A stretch of DNA of 54,376 bases from the NCBI GenBank assembly GCA_014379905.1, contig JACMKX010000033.1, positions 1 to 54,376 on the forward strand, read 5' to 3'. Below, in pieces: positions 16,645 through 25,600 of the stretch (the stretch's first letter is position 1; every line of letters begins with the position of its first letter). The notes under the pieces are model-generated. The model searched no databases, was not told where the DNA came from, and saw only the letters and a list, made by a program, of their open reading frames with translations. The stretch comes from Ferruginibacter sp. (GTDB taxonomy: Bacteria; Bacteroidota; Bacteroidia; Chitinophagales; Chitinophagaceae). Position numbers and translations under genes: made by a program.

Positions 16645-18231
16645 ATGAAATATATTAAAGAAATAAACAGGCGTAAAACTTTTGCCATTATCTCTCACCC
16701 GGATGCCGGTAAAACCACACTAACGGAGAAATTCCTTTTGTTTGGTGGTGCCATTCAAACTGCGGGTGCAGTAAAAAGCAATAAAATTAAAAAGGGTGCC
16801 ACCAGCGATTTTATGGAAATTGAAAGGCAGCGTGGTATAAGTGTGGCTACGAGTGTAATGACATTTGAATACGACGGACATCTTATTAACCTGTTGGATA
16901 CACCGGGACATAAAGATTTTGCTGAAGATACCTACCGCACATTAACGGCGGTGGATAGCGTTGTACTGGTAATTGATAGTGTGAATGGGGTAGAAGACCA
17001 GACCCGCAGGCTAATGGAAGTAATTGCCATGCGCAAAACACCGGTAATTGTTTTTATTAACAAAATGGACAGGGATGGTAAAAACCGTTTTGACCTGCTG
17101 GAAGAGATCGAGAACGAATTACATATCCAGTTGCATCCTATGACCGTTCCTATTAACAGTGGAAAGGATTTTAAAGGTGTATACGATCTTCATAAAAAAA
17201 GTTTGGTGCTATTTACCGCAGGTACAAAAGCAAACGATGAAGATGTGCTGACCATTACTAATTTGAATGATGCAGTGCTTGATAAAAAAATCGGGGAGGC
17301 CGATGCCAATACATTAAGGGAAGATGTGGAACTGATTGATGGCGTATACGGAGAATTAAATGAACAGGATTACCTGGCTGGAAATACAGCGCCCGTTTTT
17401 TTTGGAAGTGCCGTAAATAATTTTGGTGTAAAAGAAATGCTGGACACTTTTATCCGTATTGCACCCACACCAAGACCGCGGCATACAACGGTAAGAGATG
17501 TAAAACCCGAAGAAGATAAGTTCAGCGGTTTTATTTTTAAGATCCATGCCAATTTGGATCCGAAGCATAGAGACAGGATTGCCTTTTTAAGGGTGTGCAG
17601 CGGTAAGTTCAGCCGCAATACTTATTACGAACATGTGCGCCTTGATAAAGATGTTCGCTTTAGCAATCCCTACAGTTTTATGGCGCGGCAAAAGGAAGTA
17701 ATTGAAGATGCCTACCCGGGTGATGTGGTAGGTTTATTTGATACCGGTAATTTTAAGATCGGCGATACGCTGACAGAAGGCGAAAAATTCTTTTTCACGG
17801 GCATTCCCAGTTTTTCTCCCGAGATATTTAAAGAGGTAATCAATAAGGATCCTTTAAAAACCAAGCAACTGGAAAAAGGTCTGTTGCAATTAACAGACGA
17901 AGGTGTGGCGCAGTTGTTTACGCAGTTTGGAGGCAATAAAAAGATCATAGGTTGCGTAGGCGACCTGCAATTTGAAGTAATTCAATATCGTTTATTGCAG
18001 GAATATGGTGCTTCGGTGCAAATGAACAGTCTGCCTTTTTACAAGGCATGCTGGCTAACCAGTGCCGATCCGAAAAAATTAGACGATTTTGTAAAATACA
18101 AACAGGCCAATATTGCAGAAGATAAAGATGGCCACCAGGTTTATTTAGCACAGAGTGAATGGTTTTTAAATACAGAGCGAACGAACAATCCCGATATTGA
18201 GTTTCATTTTACGAGTGAGATACATAAGTAA
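16645..18231 (+). CDS. prfC: Peptide chain release factor 3
   Basis: The protein has 528 residues, the usual RF3 length. The GTPase motifs are SHPDAGKTT (17-25), DTPGH (85-89) and NKMD (139-142). RF3-specific features include [13 protein letters not shown] and the C-terminal [13 protein letters not shown] and [19 protein letters not shown]3 is a GTPase that recycles RF1/RF2 from the ribosome after peptide release. It stands alone, with a canonical promoter and almost no leader. Confidence 0.97.
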   Translation: MKYIKEINRRKTFAIISHPDAGKTTLTEKFLLFGGAIQTAGAVKSNKIKKGATSDFMEIERQRGISVATSVMTFEYDGHLINLLDTPGHKDFAEDTYRTLTAVDSVVLVIDSVNGVEDQTRRLMEVIAMRKTPVIVFINKMDRDGKNRFDLLEEIENELHIQLHPMTVPINSGKDFKGVYDLHKKSLVLFTAGTKANDEDVLTITNLNDAVLDKKIGEADANTLREDVELIDGVYGELNEQDYLAGNTAPVFFGSAVNNFGVKEMLDTFIRIAPTPRPRHTTVRDVKPEEDKFSGFIFKIHANLDPKHRDRIAFLRVCSGKFSRNTYYEHVRLDKDVRFSNPYSFMARQKEVIEDAYPGDVVGLFDTGNFKIGDTLTEGEKFFFTGIPSFSPEIFKEVINKDPLKTKQLEKGLLQLTDEGVAQLFTQFGGNKKIIGCVGDLQFEVIQYRLLQEYGASVQMNSLPFYKACWLTSADPKKLDDFVKYKQANIAEDKDGHQVYLAQSEWFLNTERTNNPDIEFHFTSEIHK

Positions 18232-18280
18232 TGAGATAGTTAGCTAATATGCTAATGTGATAATATGCTAACTTTGAGGA

Positions 18281-18484
18281 GTGAAAGAATTTAGGTTAGA
18301 TAAAACAGTTTTTAAAGCCCGGAGCTTTGAAGATGCTGAAAAAGATAAGCTTTTTTCGCCTGATACTCCCATTGCTGACAGGTTAAAAATGGCGTTCCAT
18401 CTTTCCTTCGAAATTTTCGGGTTAAAAGATGGGGATTCTTTAAAGATCGACAGAAAAATATTTTCCGCCAGAAAATTTTCATAG
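18281..18484 (+). CDS. Small protein upstream of DUF6036 nucleotidyltransferase, antitoxin-like
   Basis: The protein has 67 residues with a GTG start at 18281. It reads MKEFRLDKTVFKARSFEDA, then LKMAFHLSFEIFGL and a terminal DRKIFSARKFS. Small proteins of this shape (DKTxFKxxSFEEA at the front, xDRxxFSxRKH-like end) are commonly encoded just before AbiEii/DUF6036-type nucleotidyltransferases in Bacteroidetes, to my recollection, and probably act as their partner. The next coding start (18487) is 2 bp after this stop. Its function as an antitoxin is inferred from position only. Confidence 0.55.
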   Translation: MKEFRLDKTVFKARSFEDAEKDKLFSPDTPIADRLKMAFHLSFEIFGLKDGDSLKIDRKIFSARKFS

Positions 18485-18486
18485 TC

Positions 18487-18938
18487 ATGAATATTTTTGA
18501 ATCTGATTTCAGGGATTTCATCTCCTCACTTAATATGGCCATGCAGAATATATTACAGTTGGAGGTTATGCCGTAATTATGCATGGTTACTACAGAACCA
18601 CGCAGGATTTAGATATTTGGGTTAACAAAACGCCTGACAATTATACCAAACTAAAAAAAGCTTTTGCAATATTCGGGATGCGCATGTTTGACCTGACCGA
18701 AAATAATTTTATGGGGGAAGATTTTGATGTCTTTACTATCGGTAGAAAGCCGCTACAAATCGACATCTTAACTAAACTGAAAGGGGTTGAATTCGAAGAT
18801 GCATTTAAAAATACAAACTACAGGAACATAGAAGGACTCGATGTTAGATACCTCCATATTAGCGATTTAATAAAAGCTAAAACTGCAGCAGGTCGTCACA
18901 AAGACCTGGATGATATTGAAAAATTATCCCAGATTTAA
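18487..18938 (+). pseudogene. DUF6036-type nucleotidyltransferase with a frameshift near its 5' end
   Basis: The gene starts at 18487 as MNIFESDFRDFISSLNMAM and runs to a TAA at about 18576 in that frame. A second frame, from about 18543, supplies the expected continuation AEYITVGGYAVIMHGYYRTTQDLDIWV and runs to 18938. The GGYAV...HG...TxDxD pattern is the nucleotidyltransferase GG/DxD site of the DUF6036/AbiEii group, which are toxins of type IV-like toxin-antitoxin or abortive-infection systems. A single-base deletion near 18541 separates the two pieces. Starting at the internal ATG at 18579 would drop the GG motif, so the gene is probably inactive, unless the shift is a sequencing error. 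Confidence 0.65.
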
Positions 18939-19033
18939 TGATCGTTTTAGGTTTACTTTAACTTCTATCCGGCCCAAATATTTCCTACTAATAATATTTA
19001 TGTATAATTTGAGCCATACCTAAAACTATTGAT

Positions 19034-19471
19034 ATGAAAAGGCTCCTTCGTACAACTTGTATCGCCATAGCTGCTATGGCTTTTTTTTCGTCGTGCAAAA
19101 AAGAGGGTGACGAGAGCAGAACCTCATTACTTATGTCAGGTTCATGGAAAGTTGTGAAAGCCCAGGCACAGATTAATGGAGGAGCGTGGGAGGACGTTAC
19201 AAGTGATAATTTCGAACCCTGTTATATTGACAACAGGTACAGCTTCGCCACATCTGGTGTTGTAACGCAGGACGAAGGGCCGACGCTATGCAATCCCGGA
19301 GATCAGCAAATCAGAACAGATAACTGGAATTTTATCAATGGCGGACAGGGTATAAATTTCGCCGGGGTATTATGGAATATAGATGAGCTAAGTGATAGTA
19401 AATTTATCATAAGTATAACCGAAACTGCCGGCGGGGATACGAGTAAATATCAAGTCATTCTGAACCACTAA
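19034..19471 (+). CDS. Lipocalin-like lipoprotein, first of a tandem pair
   Basis: The protein has 145 residues. A lipoprotein signal peptide ends in the lipobox FSSC with cysteine near residue 21 followed by KKEGDE. The rest resembles lipocalin-like domains of Bacteroidetes lipoproteins, with GSWKVVKAQAQINGGAWEDV and a conserved Cys pair (CYIDNRYSF and TLCNPGDQ). It shares the same layout with the gene at 19795, about a third identical by eye, indicating tandem duplication. It is likely an outer-membrane or periplasmic lipoprotein; no ligand is known. Confidence 0.75.
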   Translation: MKRLLRTTCIAIAAMAFFSSCKKEGDESRTSLLMSGSWKVVKAQAQINGGAWEDVTSDNFEPCYIDNRYSFATSGVVTQDEGPTLCNPGDQQIRTDNWNFINGGQGINFAGVLWNIDELSDSKFIISITETAGGDTSKYQVILNH

Positions 19472-19794
19472 TATGTTTAAAGATAAAAACTGATTAAAAT
19501 AGGGCTTGTCCATTTTCCGCTTCAATGGGGGTAAAATTGCAGGGGCCGCTTTAAAGACCCGATAATAGAAAAAAGTTAGCTTGATTTAATTCCTGCAGCT
19601 GGTTCCGCATATCTCTTTGATAATTTTTTTTCGTTTGAATTGTGGAGGGGCAATTAGTTACGAACCTGCTGAAAAGAAGATAATCATCCACCCGGTACTG
19701 TATTAAGTTTTTGTAATGAAATATATAAAGTGAATAATTTTCCTGCTATATAAGATTAAAATAGTAGGTTTAATTAACCATCAAAAAAAATTAT
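19472..19794. other. Intergenic gap of 323 bp between the tandem lipoprotein genes
   Basis: No supported gene, terminator or repeat was seen. It is A+T-rich near its right end, where promoter sequence for the second lipoprotein gene would be expected. Confidence 0.5.
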
Positions 19795-20232
19795 ATGAAA
19801 ATGATCGTTCGTACAACCTGTATTGCCATTGCTTCAATGTCTATTTTTTCGTCGTGTAAAAAAGATGATGATAACGGTAACAGGCTCGAATTGCTTACCA
19901 CCGGTAGCTGGAAATTGGTTTCTACGCAGGAGAAAGTCAATAATGGCGCCTGGGTAGAGTATATTGATGATTATGAGGATTGCTCATTGGATGACTATCT
20001 AAAATTTAATACCAATAGCCTGGTCGAGTTCAATGCAGGCCCTACCCTGTGTGATCCTTCCGAGGACCAGTCTTATACTGTTCCCTGGTCATTCGAGGAC
20101 GGACAGTCGAAAATAAATATTGAGGGCGACTTAGCAAACATAGAGACATTAAACAGTAACACTTTAACCGTTACTTTTATTGAGGTAGATGGAGGAGTAA
20201 CATACTATTACAAAGATGTTTTTAATCATTAA
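19795..20232 (+). CDS. Lipocalin-like lipoprotein, second of a tandem pair
   Basis: The protein has 145 residues, the same length as its neighbour. The signal peptide ends in FSSC and is followed by KKDDDN. GSWKLVSTQEKVNNGAWVEY, CSLDDYLKFNTN and TLCDPSEDQ match the corresponding parts of the first copy, including the two cysteines of the mature protein. It ends 13 bp before a strong terminator shared with convergent purB. Confidence 0.75.
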   Translation: MKMIVRTTCIAIASMSIFSSCKKDDDNGNRLELLTTGSWKLVSTQEKVNNGAWVEYIDDYEDCSLDDYLKFNTNSLVEFNAGPTLCDPSEDQSYTVPWSFEDGQSKINIEGDLANIETLNSNTLTVTFIEVDGGVTYYYKDVFNH

Positions 20233-20245
20233 AACTTGCTAAAAA

Positions 20246-20273
20246 ACCGCTTCATTTTTGAAGCGGTTTTTTT
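20246..20273. terminator. Intrinsic terminator between the lipoprotein gene and purB
   Basis: Nine-bp stem ACCGCTTCA/TGAAGCGGT with TTTT loop, an A-run before and a T-run after. The right end overlaps the purB stop codon (20272), so it can serve both converging genes. Confidence 0.9.
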
Positions 20274-21606
20274 ACAATCCTGTGTAATTGGAAGGTGTTA
20301 TCGCTTTCAATTCTTTTTTTATAACAGCGCTTACTTTTAATTTACCAATAAAACTATGGATCGTTTTTTTATCGATCACATTTTTCCCCCTGGTAAGATC
20401 TTTCAATGCCTCGTAAGGTTTGGGATAATTTTCTCTCCGTAAAATGGTTTGAATGGCTTCTGCCACCACGGCCCAGTTATTTTCGAGGTCAGCTTTTAAT
20501 TTTGCTTCGTTCAGTATCAGTTTTCCTAATCCTTTTTCAATTGATTTTACCGCGATGGAAACATGCGCCATGGGTACACCAATGTTGCGCAATACGGTAC
20601 TATCAGTAAGATCCCGTTGCAAACGGCTGATGGGCAATTTGGCTGAAAGGTGCTCCAGTATGGCATTGGCAATGCCCAGGTTGCCTTCTGCATTTTCAAA
20701 ATCAATAGGATTTACTTTATGAGGCATGGCACTGCTGCCTACTTCGCCCTTCTTTGTTTTCTGTTTAAAATAATCAGTGCTGATATAACTCCAAATATCC
20801 CTGCAAAGATCTGTCAGTATATTATCGATCCTTTTTATTGCATCAAAATGCGCAGCCAATGTATCGTAATGTTCAATCTGCGTGGTGTATTGCTGGCGTT
20901 GTAAACCGAGTTTGGTTTCAACAAATTCATCTGCAAATTTTATCCAGTTGTGTTTTGGATAAGCTACATGGTGTGCATTAAAATTGCCGGTAGCGCCGCC
21001 AAATTTTGCAGTAAAAGGAATGTAGCTTAATAACTGGATCTGGTTTTCCAGTCTTTCCACAAACACCATCAGCTCCTTACCCAGGCGGGTAGGGGAAGCG
21101 GCCTGCCCATGCGTACGTGCCAGCATGGGAATATCTTTCCATTGTGCTGCCAACCGGTATAAGTGATGTTGAAGATTGATAACCGACGGAAGGTATTCCA
21201 TTTCCATGGCATCTTTCCAAAGCATGGGAACAGCTGTATTATTGATGTCCTGTGAAGTGAGGCCGAAATGAACCCATTCCTTCAGCGCACCTGCTCCCAA
21301 TTCTTCCAGTTTGGTCTTTAAAAAATATTCCACCGCTTTTACATCATGGTTGGTGATGGTCTCGGTACTTTTAATTACTTCTGCATCTTCCAGTGAAAAA
21401 TCACTTACAATCTGTTGCAATTGCTCATTTAAGCGGGCATTGGCTTTAAAAAATTTTTTCTCTCCCAGCATAATAAAATATTCCACTTCTACCTTAAGCC
21501 TGTATTTTATGAGGGCATATTCACTAAAAAAAGCTGCCAGCTGGTTGGTAGCCTTGTTGTAACGGCCGTCAACCGGCGAAATAGCAGTAAGCGGAGATAA
21601 TTGCAT
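20272..21606 (-). CDS. purB: Adenylosuccinate lyase
   Basis: The protein has 444 residues. The N-terminus SPLTAISPVDGRY is typical of long PurB. The catalytic loop signature GSSAMPHKVNP (290-300) and the ARTHGQAASPTR segment (about 163-174) mark the fumarase/aspartase superfamily. PurB cleaves succinyl-AICAR and adenylosuccinate, releasing fumarate, at two steps of purine synthesis. It is divergent from mqnA with overlapping promoters in a 44-bp gap. A second purine gene, purM, lies at 51387. Confidence 0.96.
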   Translation of the reverse strand: MQLSPLTAISPVDGRYNKATNQLAAFFSEYALIKYRLKVEVEYFIMLGEKKFFKANARLNEQLQQIVSDFSLEDAEVIKSTETITNHDVKAVEYFLKTKLEELGAGALKEWVHFGLTSQDINNTAVPMLWKDAMEMEYLPSVINLQHHLYRLAAQWKDIPMLARTHGQAASPTRLGKELMVFVERLENQIQLLSYIPFTAKFGGATGNFNAHHVAYPKHNWIKFADEFVETKLGLQRQQYTTQIEHYDTLAAHFDAIKRIDNILTDLCRDIWSYISTDYFKQKTKKGEVGSSAMPHKVNPIDFENAEGNLGIANAILEHLSAKLPISRLQRDLTDSTVLRNIGVPMAHVSIAVKSIEKGLGKLILNEAKLKADLENNWAVVAEAIQTILRRENYPKPYEALKDLTRGKNVIDKKTIHSFIGKLKVSAVIKKELKAITPSNYTGL

Positions 21607-21622
21607 TGTAAGTGAGATTGAT

Positions 21623-21640
21623 TAATTTTGCGCAAATTTA
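21623..21640. promoter_or_regulatory. Face-to-face -7 boxes of divergent purB and mqnA promoters
   Basis: TAATTTTG (21623-21630, plus strand, for mqnA) and CAAATTTA (21633-21640, i.e. TAAATTTG on the minus strand, for purB) are separated by 2 bp and make an almost perfect palindrome. Both fit the -7 TAnnTTTG consensus and lie about 20-26 bp from their start codons. A TTG at 21601-21603, 19 bp upstream, could be the -33 box for mqnA. Confidence 0.6.
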
Positions 21641-21650
21641 ACTGAAAGGA

Positions 21651-22388
21651 TTGGAACAAAAAATAAGGGTAGGAGCGGTAAGTTATCTTAATACAAAACC
21701 GCTGGTATATGGATTCGAAAAGGGGTTGATGAAGGATGAAATAGAACTGATCTTTGATTACCCGGCAAGGATTGCAGCCATGTTGCTGAATAATGAAATT
21801 GATGTAGGACTGATACCGGTGGCAGTAATGCCTAAATTAGCTGAACCTCATATTATATCTGATTATTGTATCGGTGCCAGCCAGGCAGTGGCCAGTGTTT
21901 GTTTATTCAGCGATGTGCCGCTTGCAGAAATAAAAGAAATACTGGTAGATTATCAAAGCCGTACCTCTGCTGCTTTATTAAAAATGCTACTTAAAAAATA
22001 TTGGAAGATCGATCCCGTTCTCACGGATAGCAGCGATGGATACCAGCAAAACATTAAGGGAACAACGGCTGGTCTCGTTATTGGCGACAGGGCTTTGGAG
22101 CAACGCCATCACTCCGCCTATATTTTTGACCTGGCCGAAGCATGGCAACAAATGACCAATCTTCCGTTTGTATTTGCAGCCTGGGTTGCCAATAAAAAAT
22201 TACCGGACGATTTTAAAATAGCATTCAACTCCGCTACCGGCCTCGGTTTACAACACATTGAAGAAATTGTAAGCAGGGTAAATTTTGAGGCTTACGATAT
22301 GAAAGCATACTACACAAAAAATATTGACTACCGGTTAGATGAAAAAAAGAAAGAGGGGTTGGGCCTTTTCCTTTCTTATTTAAGATAA
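21651..22388 (+). CDS. mqnA: Chorismate dehydratase, futalosine menaquinone pathway
   Basis: The protein has 245 residues. The N-terminal IRVGAVSYLNTKPLVYG and the NNEIDVGLIPVAVMP segment are diagnostic for MqnA, a periplasmic-binding-protein-fold enzyme that dehydrates chorismate to 3-enolpyruvylbenzoate as the first step of menaquinone synthesis by the futalosine route. The only in-frame start is TTG at 21651; a TAA lies four codons upstream, so the non-ATG start is forced. It uses the plus-strand half of a bidirectional promoter shared with purB. Confidence 0.93.
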   Translation: MEQKIRVGAVSYLNTKPLVYGFEKGLMKDEIELIFDYPARIAAMLLNNEIDVGLIPVAVMPKLAEPHIISDYCIGASQAVASVCLFSDVPLAEIKEILVDYQSRTSAALLKMLLKKYWKIDPVLTDSSDGYQQNIKGTTAGLVIGDRALEQRHHSAYIFDLAEAWQQMTNLPFVFAAWVANKKLPDDFKIAFNSATGLGLQHIEEIVSRVNFEAYDMKAYYTKNIDYRLDEKKKEGLGLFLSYLR

Positions 22389-22443
22389 GGAGGTTCTCCG
22401 CAGATTTTCGCTTTGCAAACGTAATGATCAAACTCAATGGAGC

Positions 22444-22520
22444 TGTAAGGCTGAGCTTGTCGAAGTTGGTATTATAGCGGTATTTCTACTTTTTATACAT
22501 TCGACAAACTCAGTATGACA
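22444..22520. repeat. REP-like inverted repeat, diverged third copy
   Basis: Arms GTAAGGCTGAGCTTGTCGAAG and TTCGACAAACTCAGTATGACA surround an A+T-rich loop. The GAGCTTGTCGAAG core relates it to the elements at 5954 and 9722. It lies between the convergent mqnA and the giant surface-protein gene, where it could also act as a terminator structure. A CCGCAGATTTTCGC string, seen also near 45050, lies just before it (about 22393). Confidence 0.65.
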
Positions 22521-22600
22521 AAAAATAATTTTGCTACCAGGTGAAATGGAAAATTAAAAATCCTTCCAGCATTTTTCTGCAAATATTGGGCGCATGGCTT

Positions 22601-25600
22601 TCATCGTATCAATACCACACTTCCCTTCTTTATCATTTCGCCACAAAGGTTGCGTGATTTAATGTAATAAACATACCCGCCAATATCGGCAGGCTGGCCT
22701 TTGTAACGCCCGTCCCAGCATTGGTTCACATTATTTGTTTCAAACACTTTTTCACCCCAGCGGTTAAAGATCATAAATTGGAAGCTGGTAGCATCACCCC
22801 AGTGTTTCACACTAAAGCAATCGTTTTTACCATCGCCATTTGGTGTAAATGAATTAGGAATATCAAACCTTCCGTTGGTTCCTTTCACCAATACAATTAC
22901 ACTGTCTTTATTTTTACAGCCATTGACATCAGTACCCGTTACAATATATTTAGTATCGGCTGTTGGACTTGCTATGGGGTTAGCCCCCGTGCTGTTGCTG
23001 AGTGTTGTTACCGGTGTCCATGTATATTGTGCAGCACCTGTTGCGGTGAGGTTAGAAGTTCGTACGGTACAATCCAGGTCGTTGGAGCGGCTTGCGTTTA
23101 CATTGGGTAAAGCATTCACTGTTACATTTACATTAAAACTACGGCTGCTGTTGCAAACGGTTTCCGAAATGAGCACAGCATAAGTAGCGGTGCCTGTAGC
23201 TGTAGGTGTGGTAACAGGATTGATAACAGATGGGTTGCTTACTGTAGCAGCAGGGCTCCATAAATAAGTTACGCCGGTTCCGTTATTGCCATTCAATGTA
23301 ACCGCACTATTGATACAAACAGCGGCGTCAGGCGGCGTGTTGAATACGCCGGGAACTCTCGTTGTTATAACCACCACAGCTGTATTACTGCAACCATTGG
23401 CGGCAGTACCTGTTACCGTGTAGGTATTTCCCGCGGCACCGCTAAAAACCGGGTTGGCAATATTGGGATCGCTTAAATTATTGGGCGGCGACCATGAATA
23501 GGTTTGTGCACCGGCGGTAGTTAATGTGATGGATTGTGTATTACAAATGGTGCTATCCGGTATGGTGCTGATTACTGGCAAAGGTTTAATAGTAACATCA
23601 AAACTACTGCTGGCAGAACATCCCTGTGTATTGGTTCCTGTAACAGTTAATGTTTGATCGGTTGTTCCAATAAAAGTTGGATTGGCAACAGATGGATTGC
23701 TTACGGATGTAGCCGGCGACCAGGAGTAGGTGGCAGCACCTGCGGCATTTAATGTTAAGCCGGTATTGGCACAGAAGGCAGTATCAGCAAAACTTGTAAC
23801 GATTGGAACAGGGTTTACAGTAATAACAACGGAGTCGATAGCGTTACAACCCAAAGGATCAGTTTTTGTTAAGTAAAATTTAGTAGTTGCTGTAATGCTT
23901 GCTGTAGGACTTGCAATGGCGTTATTATCGAGCAATGCGGCAGGCTGCCAGTTAAAGGTGTTGCCGCCACCACTTCCGGTCAATGTATGTGTAACTGTTC
24001 CGTTGGAACAATAGCTGGCATCATTACCGGCAAAAACATTGATGGCATTGATATTTACTGGTCTCGTGATACTGTCTTTACAACCATTGATATCTGTGAT
24101 AACCAGTTTTACATCAAAAGTTCCTGCGGTTGCATAGGTATGTGAAGCGTTTTGAGTATTGGCAGTGCCGCCATCACCAAAATACCATTGCCATGTTGCA
24201 ACTGGATGGGTGTTGGTATAACCAAAACCATCAAAATCAAATGCACGGCAGGCGGTAGGATCGGGAGAGAAACGAACGGAATCGATGTTGGCTTTGAAGG
24301 GTATTGTAGTTATTGGTAGTACAAGGTTATTTAAGCTACTCCCCGGAGTGCCTGGCGCAGCGCCCCATGCATTATTACCCAGGTTTATATTTACCCCATT
24401 TACACCGCCGGTTAATGTTCTGCCCAAGTTTGTTTCAAACGTAGGTTTATTGATCCATACAATTCCGCCACCACCACCGCCCCCCGGCCCATGAACACTT
24501 GTAGCCGGCATGGAAGCAGTTGTAAAATCACCATTTCCTCCTTGCACTTCTACCTGTAATGGAGTGGATAATGCAGCGGTATAATTAATTAATACAGTTC
24601 CGCCGCCACCACCGCCGCTGCGACCGTCTTCCTGCGTTCCTGGCGTTACATTTACTGGTGTGCCGCCATTTGAAATGATCTTATTTGAATTGGGAACAAT
24701 GCTGTTTGCGGAAATTATTGCAATGCCGCCTCCATTACCCGCAGGAGCAGTCTGCAATTCATTATCGTGACCAGCGCCACCGCCGCCACCTAAAAAAATC
24801 TTATTGGCCACATTATTATATTGCAAACCAATACCACCAATTCCGCCATTAATATAATTGGTATTACAAACGGGCACCACATGAACAAATTGTTTTCCTC
24901 CTGCACCACCGATACCTGCATTACCGCCGCCGGCTCCGCCTGAATTTGTGGAGTTGCCGCCACCGCCGCCATTGGCCATTTTACCTCTCGCATATAAGCG
25001 GTTGGAATTTACGATCCCTTCTCCTTTTGCAGCCGCATAGGCACCATTATTATTTACTACAAAGAAGCTATCTACATTACACACATAATTTGAATTTTGA
25101 ACAGGTTGGCCACCTTTGAATCCTTTCCGGCTTATATCAATATTGGCATTTAGTGTAAGTGTATTGGCAACATTTATAGCGAGTACACCGCCTTTTCTTC
25201 CATCCCACGGGGCACAGGTTAGCACTTCGTTGAAAACCGCATTGGTATAATAAGGAACTCTCACCAGTTGAACCTTTCCATCCGGAAGATCGTATTGCCG
25301 GATGAGTTTATTTCTCAATTCAATAACGTTACCTGTTTTACTTTTTACATAATTGTATTCGTAGTTACCGGCATTTTTATAATTGGTAATATTGCCAAAG
25401 GCAGCAGTGTTGGTAGAATCAATTACTGCACCTTTCATCTGTATCATTAAAACAGTATCACCTACATTGAACTCCGCAGCACTTTCTACTGTGATATTGT
25501 TTTTACAAATATCAAGGGAAAGCACAGGTGTATAATCATTAACAATAACGCTATCTACCGGAATTACCTGGCAGGAATCAACAATAAATGTACAGTTTGG

